Below are positions 1 through 8,050 of a DNA stretch of 64,000 bases, one piece after another. Numbering within the stretch: position 1 is the first letter of the stretch; each line of letters opens with the position of its first letter. The position numbers were made by a program, and so were the translations under genes. The notes under the pieces were generated by a model that searched no databases, was not told where the DNA came from, and was given only the letters and a program-made list of their open reading frames with translations. The stretch is from Streptomyces sp. HSG2 (GTDB taxonomy: Bacteria; Actinomycetota; Actinomycetes; Streptomycetales; Streptomycetaceae), in contig NZ_CP066801.1 in assembly GCF_016598575.1 (NCBI RefSeq), positions 1,793,501 through 1,857,500 on the forward strand, in the 5' to 3' direction.

Positions 1-362
1 GGAAGCAGCAGCAGTCCCGCGCTGAACACCGTCCAGTTCCGGCCGCCGAAGCGGGCGACCGCCAGGCCGTAGGGCACCCGCAGGACCGCGCCGACCAGGG
101 AGGCGACGGCGACGAGGAAGAACTTGCCCGCCGCGTCCACTCCGTACTCCGGCCCCATGAAGAGTGCCAGCACCGCGTACATGCTCCACACCGAGAAGCC
201 GATGTGCTCGGAGAGGACCGAGCAGACCAGGTTGCGTCGGGCGACTCGGGCGCCCCGAGCCCTCCAGAACTCCTCGTCCTCCGGGTGCCATTCCTCGATC
301 CATCGGCCTCCCCGGCCTGGGGGCGCGGGGGCGGCACTCGGCAGGGTGGTCGGGGCTGTCAT
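1..362 (-). CDS. NarK-like nitrate/nitrite MFS transporter (N-terminal part)
   Basis: This is the first 120 or so codons of a gene that runs off the left edge of the window. The start is ATG with GGAGG four bases upstream. The N-terminus is a short Pro/Ala-rich cytoplasmic leader, then the stretch WIEEWHPEDEEFW and, soon after, RNLVCSVLSEHIGFSVWSMY. That Trp/Pro/Glu-rich lead into the first membrane helix is what I recall for the NarK/NasA nitrate-nitrite branch of the major facilitator superfamily. A second helix begins near KFFLVAVASLVGAVLRVPYG, followed by the RFGGRNW loop typical of MFS helix 2-3. Expected role: nitrate uptake or nitrite export at the membrane. Substrate direction cannot be judged from the fragment. 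Confidence 0.75.
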   Translation of the reverse strand, partial: MTAPTTLPSAAPAPPGRGGRWIEEWHPEDEEFWRARGARVARRNLVCSVLSEHIGFSVWSMYAVLALFMGPEYGVDAAGKFFLVAVASLVGAVLRVPYGLAVARFGGRNWTVFSAGLLLL

Positions 363-520
363 CACGCCTCCACGGGCTCCAGGCTCGAACACGGCCGGGA
401 ACCGACCCTAGGGACGCCGCGTTTCGGTGCCGTGGCCACCGATGACCGTGAGGGAACGTCGCTCTCACCTCGCCGGGCCCTCCGGTGAGAGGACGACGGT
501 CGGCCCCGCGCCGGGGTCCG

Positions 521-1333
521 TCAGAGTCCGAAGACCCGACGGGCGTTGCCCGACAGGAACAGCTCGGTCGTCTCCTCGTCCAGGCCCAGTTCGTCGAGGT
601 GCTCCAGCGCCCGACTCGGCGTGATCATCGGGTAGTTGGTGCCGAAGAGGACCTTTCGACGACCTCGGCCGCGCAGGTACTCGACCAGTTCGCGGGGGTA
701 GCGCCGGACGGTGTAGGCGCTGGTGTCGATGTGCACGTTGGGGTGCTTGTCCGCCACCGCGATCATTTCGGCGGTCCACGGGTACCCGATGTGGCCGCAC
801 ACGATGGCCAGTTCGGGGAAGTCCAAAGCGACCTGGTCGATGTAGGGGATGGGGCGGCCGGTCTCCGAGGGGCGCATCGGGCCGGTGTGCCCGACCTGGG
901 TGCAGAAGGGTACGCCCAGTTCGACGCAAGCGGTGTAGAGCGGGTAGTACAACCGGTCGGTGGGCGGCAGTTGCCACAACCAGGGGACGATCCGCAGTGC
1001 CACGAAGTCGAGTTCCGTCACGGCTCGGCGCAACTCCCTTACCGCCCGCACCGGTCGGGTGAGGTCCACCCCGGCCACACCGCGCAGCCGGCCTCCGGAC
1101 CTGGCGACGAAGTCGGCCACCTCGTCGTTGTCGATCAAGGGTCCCCCAGGGCCGTACCAGGCGGCCGACAGGCCCACCTCGACGCCGGCCTCCGCCATGG
1201 CGGCCACGGTGACCTCTACCGGCAAGGGTTCGGTCGGTCGCTCCGAACCCGTCCACCGACGCAGGGAATCGAACATCTCGTGGTCGGAGTGGCGGAGAGT
1301 CGGGTGCTGCATCCACGCGTCGACGACGGACAT
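521..1333 (-). CDS. amidohydrolase family protein (TIM-barrel, amidohydrolase-related)
   Basis: A 270-residue protein with the layout of the amidohydrolase-related (Amidohydro_2) TIM-barrel family. It opens with MSVVDAWMQHP, has CTQVGHTGPMRPSETGRP and CGHIGYPW in the middle, and ends with FGTNYPMITP and GNARRVFGL. The usual family ending is [S/T]DYP, with Asp as metal ligand; here it is TNYP, so the last metal ligand is Asn. The start ATG has GGGAGG nine bases upstream. A longer open frame exists upstream, but it is compositionally unlike the protein and has no ribosome site. Substrate unknown; family members are hydrolases or decarboxylases of aromatic or cyclic acids. The gene lies alone between the transporter and the acyltransferase, on the same strand. 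Confidence 0.8.
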   Translation of the reverse strand: MSVVDAWMQHPTLRHSDHEMFDSLRRWTGSERPTEPLPVEVTVAAMAEAGVEVGLSAAWYGPGGPLIDNDEVADFVARSGGRLRGVAGVDLTRPVRAVRELRRAVTELDFVALRIVPWLWQLPPTDRLYYPLYTACVELGVPFCTQVGHTGPMRPSETGRPIPYIDQVALDFPELAIVCGHIGYPWTAEMIAVADKHPNVHIDTSAYTVRRYPRELVEYLRGRGRRKVLFGTNYPMITPSRALEHLDELGLDEETTELFLSGNARRVFGL

Positions 1334-1487
1334 CGGCGTTCGCCTCCCTGAGGGCGCTCGGGCTGGTGTCGCGGCACCCCGGCCCGGAGGTCCGCTCGGG
1401 GCGCGGCCGAGAGCGCCGGCCGGACGGCGCGGGGCCGCCCGCGGGCAAGCGGGCTTCCACGGGCCCGCCATGCCCCGGACACGGACC

Positions 1488-2864
1488 CTAGCGGTCGCTC
1501 GACCTCGTGGACACCCCCGGTCCGCTCGCGGCGGACCGCGCCGATTCGGCCCCCCGGCCTCGACCGCCCCCCGCAGTCCGGCGTCCGCCTCGGCCCCGAC
1601 TCCGGCCACGCCCGCGCCGCCTTCCGTCCGGCCAGAGCCGCGGGGCACGCCCGGCGGCCAGGTCCTCGACCCACCCGATCGCGAGGATCGCCAGCCCGAT
1701 CAACGGCCACACCAGGCAGAACATCCACAGCTGGTAGGTGCCGTCCAGGGCCGCGACGGCCTGAGGGTCCGTCATGACGGGCAGCCGGTAGGCCAGGTCG
1801 ATGATCGGAACGGTGGCCATGATGAGAGGGTTGTGCCACAGATAGACGGTGACCGCGCGGTTGTTGGACAGGGTGACCAGGCCGTCCCACCTCCGCAGCC
1901 GGCCCGGCAGTTCCCGCCATGACGGGGAGTACCGCAGGAGGATCACCACGAAGCCGAAGGACCAGGTGGCCTGCGCGAGAGGGATGTCGTTCAGGTCCCA
2001 GCCGTCGGGCCCCAGGTGGTCCGACGCCCACCAGAGACCGAAGGCCATGATCAGGGAAGCGCCGGAGACGGACACGTAGCGCGGGACCCGACGCAACAGC
2101 CCTTCCTGGTGGGCGAAGCCCAGCACCCAACAACCGCCGTAGACGGCGAAGTCGGTGACCGCGTTGCCGGTCTCCCCCGGGATGGAAACCAGGCCGGTGC
2201 CGACGATCGCGGTGAGACCCAGCGGGGCGAACAGCGTCGGCCAGGGCGCCCGTCGAAAGGCCCACAGCAGCAGGGGGGAGGCGACCACGAACCACAGGTA
2301 GGCGCGCAGGTACCAGAGCGGCCCCGCCGCCTGCACCGCCCAGGTGTCCTCCAGCAGGCCCGACGGGGAGCCGATGTGCCAGGGGAACGGCGGCGCGCCG
2401 ATCGGGACCAGGTAGTTGGCCAGGCTCAGCAGGCCCCAGGAGTCGCCGACCGCCGGGTCTCGCGCCGGGTTCCAGCCGCCGGCGAACAGCAGCGTGAGGA
2501 CGAGCGCGTTCAGGGCCCACATGGGGGGCAGCAGACGGCGAATCCGGCTCTTGATCACACCGGGCGCCGGCCGGCCGGCCAGCGAGCGGGCCATGAGGGA
2601 CCCGGCCAGCGCGAACATCACGCCCATGGACGGGAACAGCACGGTCAGCCAGGCCCAGCCGAAGAGGTGGTACACGACCACCCGGACCAGGGCGAGCGAG
2701 CGGAGCAGGTCCAGGTAGCGGTCACGGCCGGGCCTCGCGGGCGCGGTCCCCGACCCCGCCGGGGGCGACGGATCGGGTGTCGGGTCGGCGTCGGCGGGAC
2801 GCGGGGCCCGATCCGCGAACGCCCCGTGGGTGGTGCCCGTGCCGCTCGGCTGTCCGCCGTTCAT
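1488..2864 (-). CDS. membrane acyltransferase (acyltransferase family 3, IcaC/OatA-like)
   Basis: A 458-residue multi-pass membrane protein. A disordered Pro-rich cytoplasmic leader of about 45 residues precedes RYLDLLRSLALVRVVVYHLFGWAW, the family's first helix with its conserved Arg and His. About ten helices follow, and the protein ends in a very basic Arg/Gly tail of about 50 residues. Members of acyltransferase family 3 move acetyl or succinyl groups across the membrane onto polysaccharides. The start codon overlaps the stop of matB by four bases (ATGA), so the two are translationally coupled. I therefore infer that it O-acylates the MatB polymer, as IcaC does for staphylococcal PNAG. 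An independent sugar or antibiotic acyltransferase cannot be excluded. Confidence 0.8.
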   Translation of the reverse strand: MNGGQPSGTGTTHGAFADRAPRPADADPTPDPSPPAGSGTAPARPGRDRYLDLLRSLALVRVVVYHLFGWAWLTVLFPSMGVMFALAGSLMARSLAGRPAPGVIKSRIRRLLPPMWALNALVLTLLFAGGWNPARDPAVGDSWGLLSLANYLVPIGAPPFPWHIGSPSGLLEDTWAVQAAGPLWYLRAYLWFVVASPLLLWAFRRAPWPTLFAPLGLTAIVGTGLVSIPGETGNAVTDFAVYGGCWVLGFAHQEGLLRRVPRYVSVSGASLIMAFGLWWASDHLGPDGWDLNDIPLAQATWSFGFVVILLRYSPSWRELPGRLRRWDGLVTLSNNRAVTVYLWHNPLIMATVPIIDLAYRLPVMTDPQAVAALDGTYQLWMFCLVWPLIGLAILAIGWVEDLAAGRAPRLWPDGRRRGRGRSRGRGGRRTAGGGRGRGAESARSAASGPGVSTRSSDR

Positions 2865-5056
2865 CCGACCGGCCTCCGGTCCTCGGCGTCCGCGCGCCCC
2901 CGGGACGCCGAGCCGCCGGGCGCCCCGACGACGCCGGTGCGACGCAGCTTCTGCCAGCGCAGCCGACCGCCGGTCAGGGCGGTGATCCAGGACTGCAACA
3001 GCACGACGTACATCAACTGGCGGTACAGGACCTGCTGGAGGGGCAGCGAGATCAGATGGGTCATGCGTTCCTTGTCCAACCGGAAGGCGTACGCGGCGCA
3101 GACCGCCTGGATCGCGAGGACGCCCAGCCACGCCAGGATCGTCTTCTCCGTCGGCCCGAAGAGCAGCCCGTACAGCAGGAAGATGTCGATCAGGGGGGCG
3201 AGCAGGGGGGCCACGACCATGAAGAGCGACACGAACGGCAGGCCGACCCGGCCGAAGCGGCCCGAGGGGCCCCGCTCGACGACGGCCCCGCGATGCTTCC
3301 AGATGGCCTGCATCGTGCCGTACGACCAGCGGTAGCGCTGCGACCACAGCTGCTGGACGGTCTCCGGTGCCTCGGTCCACGCGCGGGCGTTCTCCGCGTA
3401 GACCACCCGCCAACCGTCCCGGTGCAGGGCCATCGTGACGTCGGTGTCCTCGGCGAGGGTGTCCTCGCTCATGCCGCCCACGCGTTCCAGGGCGGAGCGG
3501 CGGAAGGCGCCCACCGCGCCCGGAATGGTCGGCATGCAGCCCAGCACGTCGTACATCCGGCGGTCGAGGTTGAAGCCCATGACGTACTCGATGTGCTGCC
3601 AGGCGCCGATCAGGGAGTCCTTGTTGCCGACCTTGGCGTTGCCGGCGACGGCTCCGACGCTCGGGTCACCGAACGGCTGCACCAGCTCGCGGACCGTGCT
3701 CGGCTCGAAGACGGTGTCGCCGTCCATCATCACGACGATGTCGTGGGAGGCGTTGGCCAGCCCTCGGTTGAGGGCGGCCGGTTTGCCCGCGTTGAGCTGT
3801 CGGACCACCCGGACTCCGGGCAGCCCCATCGCCTCGACGATGCGGGCCGTGCCGTCGGTGGATCCGTCGTCGATGACGAGGATCTCGACGGGATGCTCGC
3901 CGGCGACCAACGAACGCACCGTGTTCTCGATGCACTTGGCCTCGTTGTACGCGGGCACCAGGACGGAGACCGGTTCGGTGACCGGCGGGCCCCAGCGGAA
4001 GTTCCGGGCCCGCACCCGCCGGGCGTGTACGCCGGAGAGAATCAGCATCAGCAGGAAGCGTCCGATGACCAGCACACCGATGATCGCGAGCCCCACCACG
4101 AGGGCGTCGGTGATGTGCTCGGAGGCTCCGACCAGGAAGACCCACACCTTGGCCTTCCACAGCTCCGCTCCGGTGACCGGGGTGTGCGCGCCGGGGGCGT
4201 CCAACGCCTCGGTGAGGTTGTGGAACTCGTAGCCCCGCTCCTTCAGTTCGGGGATGAACCGATCGAGCGCCTCGACCGTCTGGCTGCGGTCGCCACCCGA
4301 GTCGTGCATCAGGACGATGGCTCCGGCGCCGTCCTTCGGGGTGGCCCGGCGGATGATCTCGTCGACTCCGGGGCGCTGCCAGTCCTCGCTGTCGGTGTCG
4401 TTGACGACGGTGATGTAGCCCCGGGTCCCGATGTACTCCGTGACCGGCCACGACTCGTTGTCCATGGCGTGGGAGAACGACGAGTAGGGCGGGCGGAAGA
4501 GGGAGGTGCGGATGCCGGCCGCGCCGGTGATGGCCATCTGGTTCTGCGACAGCTCCCAGTCGATGCGGGAGTGGGACTGGAAGGAGAGGTCGGGGTGGTT
4601 GAAGGTGTGGAGCCCGATCTCGTGACCCTCGTCGACCATCCGCCGGACGAGGTCCGGGTGGCGGGAGGCCATGGTGCCGGTGAGGAAGAAGACGGCGTGG
4701 GCGTCGTGCTTCTTCAGGATGTCGAGGACCTTCGGGCTCCACTCGGGGTCCGGTCCGTCGTCGAAGGTGAGGACGAGCCGGCCGTCGGGGACGCTGTGGG
4801 TCTCGGCGCGCCCGTCTCGGGAGTCGATCACCGGTCCGCCCCGCCGGATCTCCTCGGGGACCCGGTCCGCGGCGACGGGGGGACGGACACGGTGGTCGGC
4901 CAGGATCTCGCTGTGCACGTAGCCGCGCAGCACGAGCATCGCCATCAGGGCGCCCAGGACGAGCAGGGGCAGCAGCAGGCGCAGGGGCAGCCGGTGCCGC
5001 GAAGAGCCGCCACCGGCCTTCTTCGCGGACCGGTGGCGGCGGTTGCGGGGTGCCAT
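2861..5056 (-). CDS. matB: MatB: bifunctional polysaccharide deacetylase / processive glycosyltransferase
   Basis: A 731-residue membrane enzyme. One helix (about residues 24-44) anchors an extracytoplasmic NodB-type deacetylase. It shows TFDDGPD (97-103), the metal pair H150/H154 in HTFNH, RPPYS (188-192), TDSEDW (221-226) and LMHD (249-252). A helix pair (about 303-340) leads to a cytoplasmic family-2 glycosyltransferase with VPAYNE, DDGST (396-400), DGD (445-447), EDTD (536-539) and QRYRW (573-577), the signature of processive synthases. Further helices follow. This is the order of IcaB plus IcaA, or PgaB plus PgaC, in one chain. In Streptomyces, MatAB makes a PNAG-like extracellular glycan that causes mycelial clumping. 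The start overlaps the matA stop by one base (TGATG). Confidence 0.92.
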   Translation of the reverse strand: MAPRNRRHRSAKKAGGGSSRHRLPLRLLLPLLVLGALMAMLVLRGYVHSEILADHRVRPPVAADRVPEEIRRGGPVIDSRDGRAETHSVPDGRLVLTFDDGPDPEWSPKVLDILKKHDAHAVFFLTGTMASRHPDLVRRMVDEGHEIGLHTFNHPDLSFQSHSRIDWELSQNQMAITGAAGIRTSLFRPPYSSFSHAMDNESWPVTEYIGTRGYITVVNDTDSEDWQRPGVDEIIRRATPKDGAGAIVLMHDSGGDRSQTVEALDRFIPELKERGYEFHNLTEALDAPGAHTPVTGAELWKAKVWVFLVGASEHITDALVVGLAIIGVLVIGRFLLMLILSGVHARRVRARNFRWGPPVTEPVSVLVPAYNEAKCIENTVRSLVAGEHPVEILVIDDGSTDGTARIVEAMGLPGVRVVRQLNAGKPAALNRGLANASHDIVVMMDGDTVFEPSTVRELVQPFGDPSVGAVAGNAKVGNKDSLIGAWQHIEYVMGFNLDRRMYDVLGCMPTIPGAVGAFRRSALERVGGMSEDTLAEDTDVTMALHRDGWRVVYAENARAWTEAPETVQQLWSQRYRWSYGTMQAIWKHRGAVVERGPSGRFGRVGLPFVSLFMVVAPLLAPLIDIFLLYGLLFGPTEKTILAWLGVLAIQAVCAAYAFRLDKERMTHLISLPLQQVLYRQLMYVVLLQSWITALTGGRLRWQKLRRTGVVGAPGGSASRGRADAEDRRPVG

Positions 5057-6174
5057 CAGAAGGTGAACTCCTGGGACGAGGAGGGGGATGTGCCGGTGTT
5101 CGCGTCGCCGCCGGCGCGGGCGGGTCCGGCGGCCAGGGGCGCCACGCCGGCTCCGGCGGACAATTCCGGGTCGGTGTCCCCGTCGCCTTCGTCGGAACCG
5201 TCGGCGGGGGCGGGCGGGTCGTCGGTCTCGGGCACGCCGTCGTCGCCGGCCGGGGGCGAGACCTCCGGGTCCGGCTCGGGGTCCGGTTCCGGGGCGACGG
5301 GATCGGGGGCGACGACGACGCCTTCCGACGCGGGCCCACTGCTCGCGGTGGTCGGCTCGGGAACGGTGCCGGTCTCGGTCGTGCGCGTGGGGGGTTCGGT
5401 GACGCCGGCCGGGACCCCGGGGGCCGCCGCCGGGCTCTCGGCACCGGTGACGGGCGAGGCGGTGACGTCCCCGGGGGCCGGGGTCCGCGGGGCGGCCTCG
5501 TCGACCGCGGCCGTCGGTTCGGGGGATTCCGCAGGCCGAGGGTCGGTCTCCACCTGTCCGGCCGTTTCGCCCGGCCGCGCCGGCACGGGCAGCCAGGGCG
5601 CGGCGGAGTTGCCGGACAGCAGGGTCGCCACCATGACGACGGCGTACCCCGCGGAGGCGACGCCGACGGCGAGCCCCAGCCGCCGAACGCGTCGACCTCG
5701 CCGACCCGAGGTGTCGACGAAGACCGGCCTGTCGGCGTGGGCGGGATCCCTGCGAGGCCCGCCGTCGACCCTGCGAAGCGAGCCGTCGCCGAGTTGGACC
5801 GCGTCGAGTTGGACCGTCACCTCGTGCGGGTCGTGGGTGTGTCCCGTTCCGGGTTCGGTCCGGGCCCCGGCGCCCTCGGAACCGCCGGGCACCTCGCCCC
5901 GGGCATCCAGGAACGGGAGCGACCCGCCGTCGGGCGAGGGGTGGGCGTGGGAGGAGGTGTCGCGGCGGAACGCCTCGCGGTCGGCCGGTCCCGGTTGCCT
6001 GGGTACGGCCTCGGACGCCGCCTCGCCGGTCGCCGGAATGAGATGGGTGGCGGCTATCGGTGGAAGTACGTCGGTGGGCTCGTCCGATGCGGGTCCCGGC
6101 CGCCCGCGGTTCGCTCGCGCGCCACCCGTCGGCCATGGCCACTCGGGCCGAGCGTCCTGCTGCCGTTCGTTCAC
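5056..6174 (-). CDS. matA: MatA-like single-pass membrane protein of the aggregation locus
   Basis: A 372-residue protein. The first half is charged and low in complexity, then RRGRRVRRLGLAVGVASAGY introduces a single membrane helix. The rest is an extracellular Pro/Glu/Thr/Asp-rich region that ends in GGDANTGTSPSSSQEFTF. No enzymatic motif is visible. Position and architecture match what I recall of streptomycete matA: it lies immediately upstream of matB, with stop and start overlapping by one base. The role is probably accessory to polymer synthesis or export. I chose the GTG at 6174, where coding character begins. The frame stays open further upstream to 6525, but that stretch looks non-coding, so the start is uncertain. 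Confidence 0.65.
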   Translation of the reverse strand: MNERQQDARPEWPWPTGGARANRGRPGPASDEPTDVLPPIAATHLIPATGEAASEAVPRQPGPADREAFRRDTSSHAHPSPDGGSLPFLDARGEVPGGSEGAGARTEPGTGHTHDPHEVTVQLDAVQLGDGSLRRVDGGPRRDPAHADRPVFVDTSGRRGRRVRRLGLAVGVASAGYAVVMVATLLSGNSAAPWLPVPARPGETAGQVETDPRPAESPEPTAAVDEAAPRTPAPGDVTASPVTGAESPAAAPGVPAGVTEPPTRTTETGTVPEPTTASSGPASEGVVVAPDPVAPEPDPEPDPEVSPPAGDDGVPETDDPPAPADGSDEGDGDTDPELSAGAGVAPLAAGPARAGGDANTGTSPSSSQEFTF

Positions 6175-6595
6175 GCGCCTGCTTCCCCCCACGGGACCGA
6201 TTCGGGTGCGCGTTCGACTCCGGGCATCCGCCGATCGAGACGACCCCCACCGTCTACGAGCGCCCCTACTACCACATCGTGCCCGGGGATGAATGTAGCG
6301 CACGCCGAGCACACCCGAGCGACCGGAGTCGGGTTTCGCCGGCAGGCGTCGGGGTGCCGGTGGAAACGCGTCACGAGCAGTGAACGGCGGTGATCTTGCA
6401 GAGGTGTCGCCCGTATGGGTGAGTCCGGGGTCGTACAGCCGCGCGGGGTGAGGCTCCGAGAGGCCGATCGACAATCGTGGCCCGTACCGCTTTGGACCCG
6501 GACGCCCCGGTCGAGCACTGGACACTGTCGAAGGACGAGCGGGGACTCGTGTCCGGCGAGCGCGGCGCGACGCGACTGGGCTTCGCCGTGTTGCC

Positions 6596-6629
6596 GAAGT
6601 TCTCTACGCAGTGAAGTTCTCTACGCAGT
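6596..6629. repeat. perfect 17-bp tandem duplication
   Basis: The unit gaagttctctacgcagt occurs twice, head to tail and without mismatch, at 6596-6612 and 6613-6629. It lies about 430 bp upstream of the matA start in non-coding DNA. It could be paired sites for a regulator or a recent slippage event. Confidence 0.85.
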
Positions 6630-6864
6630 ACGGCCGGTATCCCCGGGGCCGGTTCGAGTCGCCGGGCGGGGCGGTCGAGTTGGTCGCCCGGCAGGTACGG
6701 GTTCCCGCATCCGGTTCGGACGCTTGCGAGTAGCGGTTTCGTTCGGCTCAGCGGGCGAACCAGGAATGCCGGCGAGCCGAACGACGGAGCTCGTTGGTAC
6801 AGGCGGTCGATCAAGACAGCTTGTGCTCGAGGAGCTCCCGGTGCTCTCGCTTCGAACCCTCAAT

Positions 6865-6887
6865 GTGCTCGCAGGACCTGCGAGCAC
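6865..6887. repeat. perfect inverted repeat (10-bp arms, 3-nt loop)
   Basis: The arms gtgctcgcag and ctgcgagcac are exact complements around the loop gac. The structure lies 39 bp beyond the ssrA terminator. No T-run follows on either strand, so it may be a second terminator, an operator or a recombination site. Confidence 0.8.
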
Positions 6888-6925
6888 GCTGAATTCCCGG
6901 CCTTGGGGATGCCTGGGCAGACAAG

Positions 6926-6964
6926 ACGAGGGGCCCGGTGGCCACTGGCCACCGAGCCCCTCGT
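6926..6964 (-). terminator. strong stem-loop downstream of ssrA
   Basis: The outer arm acgaggggc pairs with gcccctcgt and, after one C/A mismatch, cggtggcca pairs with tggccaccg around a minimal loop. The stem begins ten bases after the tmRNA 3' end, so it is the likely ssrA terminator. There is no T-tract, as is common in streptomycetes. Confidence 0.75.
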
Positions 6965-6974
6965 ACACGGGTCG

Positions 6975-7368
6975 TGGAGATGGCGGGAATCGAACCCGCG
7001 TCCAACGGTGCGGAACCAGGGCTTCTCCGTGTGCAGTCCGCTGCGATTTTCTCGGCCCCGGAGATCACGCGGACAAGTCTCCGACGGGCTCAGTCACTGT
7101 GGGATGTTCCTCTGGACCCCGTGACCGGGTCTAGAGGTGGAGTTCCCTAGCTGATGCCAGGATCCGGGACGGGAACGAGCCCGGGCTGACACTCCCGTGT
7201 AGGAGGCCCGCTCGCGCTGCCGTCAGGCAGCGAGGGCGAAGGCCTGCTGGGAGGAATCGCGCTTGGTGTTGGCGATTATTTTTTTCGGCCTGTGGTTTAC
7301 GAGATCATGGCCGCTTCCTCGACACGCTTCCCCTGCTTCGACAGCCGCTGTCGAAACCGATCATCCCC
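6975..7368 (-). ncRNA. ssrA: transfer-messenger RNA (tmRNA, SsrA)
   Basis: The RNA starts GGGGATGATCGGTTTCGACAG, the standard tmRNA 5' end. It finishes with the T-arm sequence GGGTTCGATTCCC and an acceptor strand CATCTCC that pairs with GGGGATG (one G-U pair), followed by the discriminator A. The encoded resume peptide is ANTKRDSSQQAFALAA, then TGA. The DNA after the discriminator reads CGACC, so the 3' CCA must be added after transcription. The molecule rescues ribosomes stalled on broken messages and tags the nascent protein for proteolysis. It works with SmpB, whose gene lies 144 bp upstream on the same strand. The boundaries rest on acceptor-stem pairing and could shift by a base or two. 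Confidence 0.97.
7223..7273 (-). other. tmRNA tag-peptide reading frame
   Basis: Sixteen codons plus TGA inside ssrA encode ANTKRDSSQQAFALAA. The hydrophobic Ala-Leu-Ala-Ala end is the degron recognised by Clp-type proteases. Confidence 0.95.
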
Positions 7369-7512
7369 ATGTTGATTTGTCACACCCTCCGAGGAGGGCC
7401 GCGACGCACCGTGTGCGGTACGGATACATCGTACGTGATCGACGCCGACACGTGCCAGCGCTTTTCCCGGCGGCCGGGCCGGGAGGCGCGCCGTGCGGCG
7501 TCCACCGCCCGG

Positions 7513-7992
7513 TCAGGCCCGCTGCTTGCGCCGGATCGCCGAGATCACCCGCTCCGCCTCCCGCCGGTCCTGCTTCTCCCGCAGGGTCTGACGCTTGTCG
7601 TACTCCTTCTTCCCTCGCGCCAGCGCGATCTCGACCTTGGCTCGACCGTCCTTGAAGTACAGGGCGAGCGGGACGATGGTGTGCCCGGTCTCCTGGGACT
7701 TGGACTCCAGCTTGTCGATCTCCGCGCGGTGCAGCAGCAGCTTCCGCTTCCGGCGGGCGGTGTGGTTGGTCCAGGTGCCCTGGCTGTACTCGGGCACGTG
7801 CACGTTGTACAGCCACGCCTCGTGGCCGTCCAGCTGGACGAATCCGTCCGCGAGCGAGGCCCGACCCTGGCGCAGCGACTTCACCTCGGTCCCGGTCAGG
7901 ACCAGGCCCGCCTCGTAGGTGTCGAGGATCGCGTAGTCGTGCCGCGCCTTCTTGTTCTGCGCGATCAGCTTGCGCCCTTTTTCCTTAGCCAT
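7513..7992 (-). CDS. smpB: SsrA-binding protein SmpB
   Basis: A 159-residue basic protein of normal length for the family. It contains [43 protein letters not shown] and [12 protein letters not shown], and the Lys/Arg-rich C-terminal tail [20 protein letters not shown] that folds in the mRNA channel. It binds tmRNA and delivers it to stalled ribosomes. I start at the ATG of MAKEKGRK because homologues begin there. An in-frame ATG four codons upstream (8004) is the alternative, and neither has a clear ribosome site. It is followed by ssrA and preceded by the S41 protease gene, 58 bp away, all on the minus strand. Confidence 0.95.
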   Translation of the reverse strand: MAKEKGRKLIAQNKKARHDYAILDTYEAGLVLTGTEVKSLRQGRASLADGFVQLDGHEAWLYNVHVPEYSQGTWTNHTARRKRKLLLHRAEIDKLESKSQETGHTIVPLALYFKDGRAKVEIALARGKKEYDKRQTLREKQDRREAERVISAIRRKQRA

Positions 7993-8050
7993 AGTGCAGC
8001 CCATTTTGGCACCAGGCGGGGGGTCGGGGGAAAGCGGTTTCCCTCCCGGA

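Larger units (their letters stand above)
6175..6925. other. gene-poor, lower-GC interval between matA and ssrA
   Basis: No open frame here has the codon character of the neighbours, and no protein family is recognisable. The interval should contain the matA promoter, but I see no confident -35/-10 pair. Two structures stand out and are listed separately: a perfect tandem duplication near 6596-6629 and a perfect hairpin at 6865-6887. The 3' end of ssrA is a common integration site for mobile elements. I searched for a repeat of its last bases in this interval and found none. Confidence 0.5.

Noticed and set aside
6175..6974. An att duplication of the ssrA 3' end, marking an integrated element
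   Set aside because: No second copy of the terminal T-arm/acceptor sequence was found in the interval.
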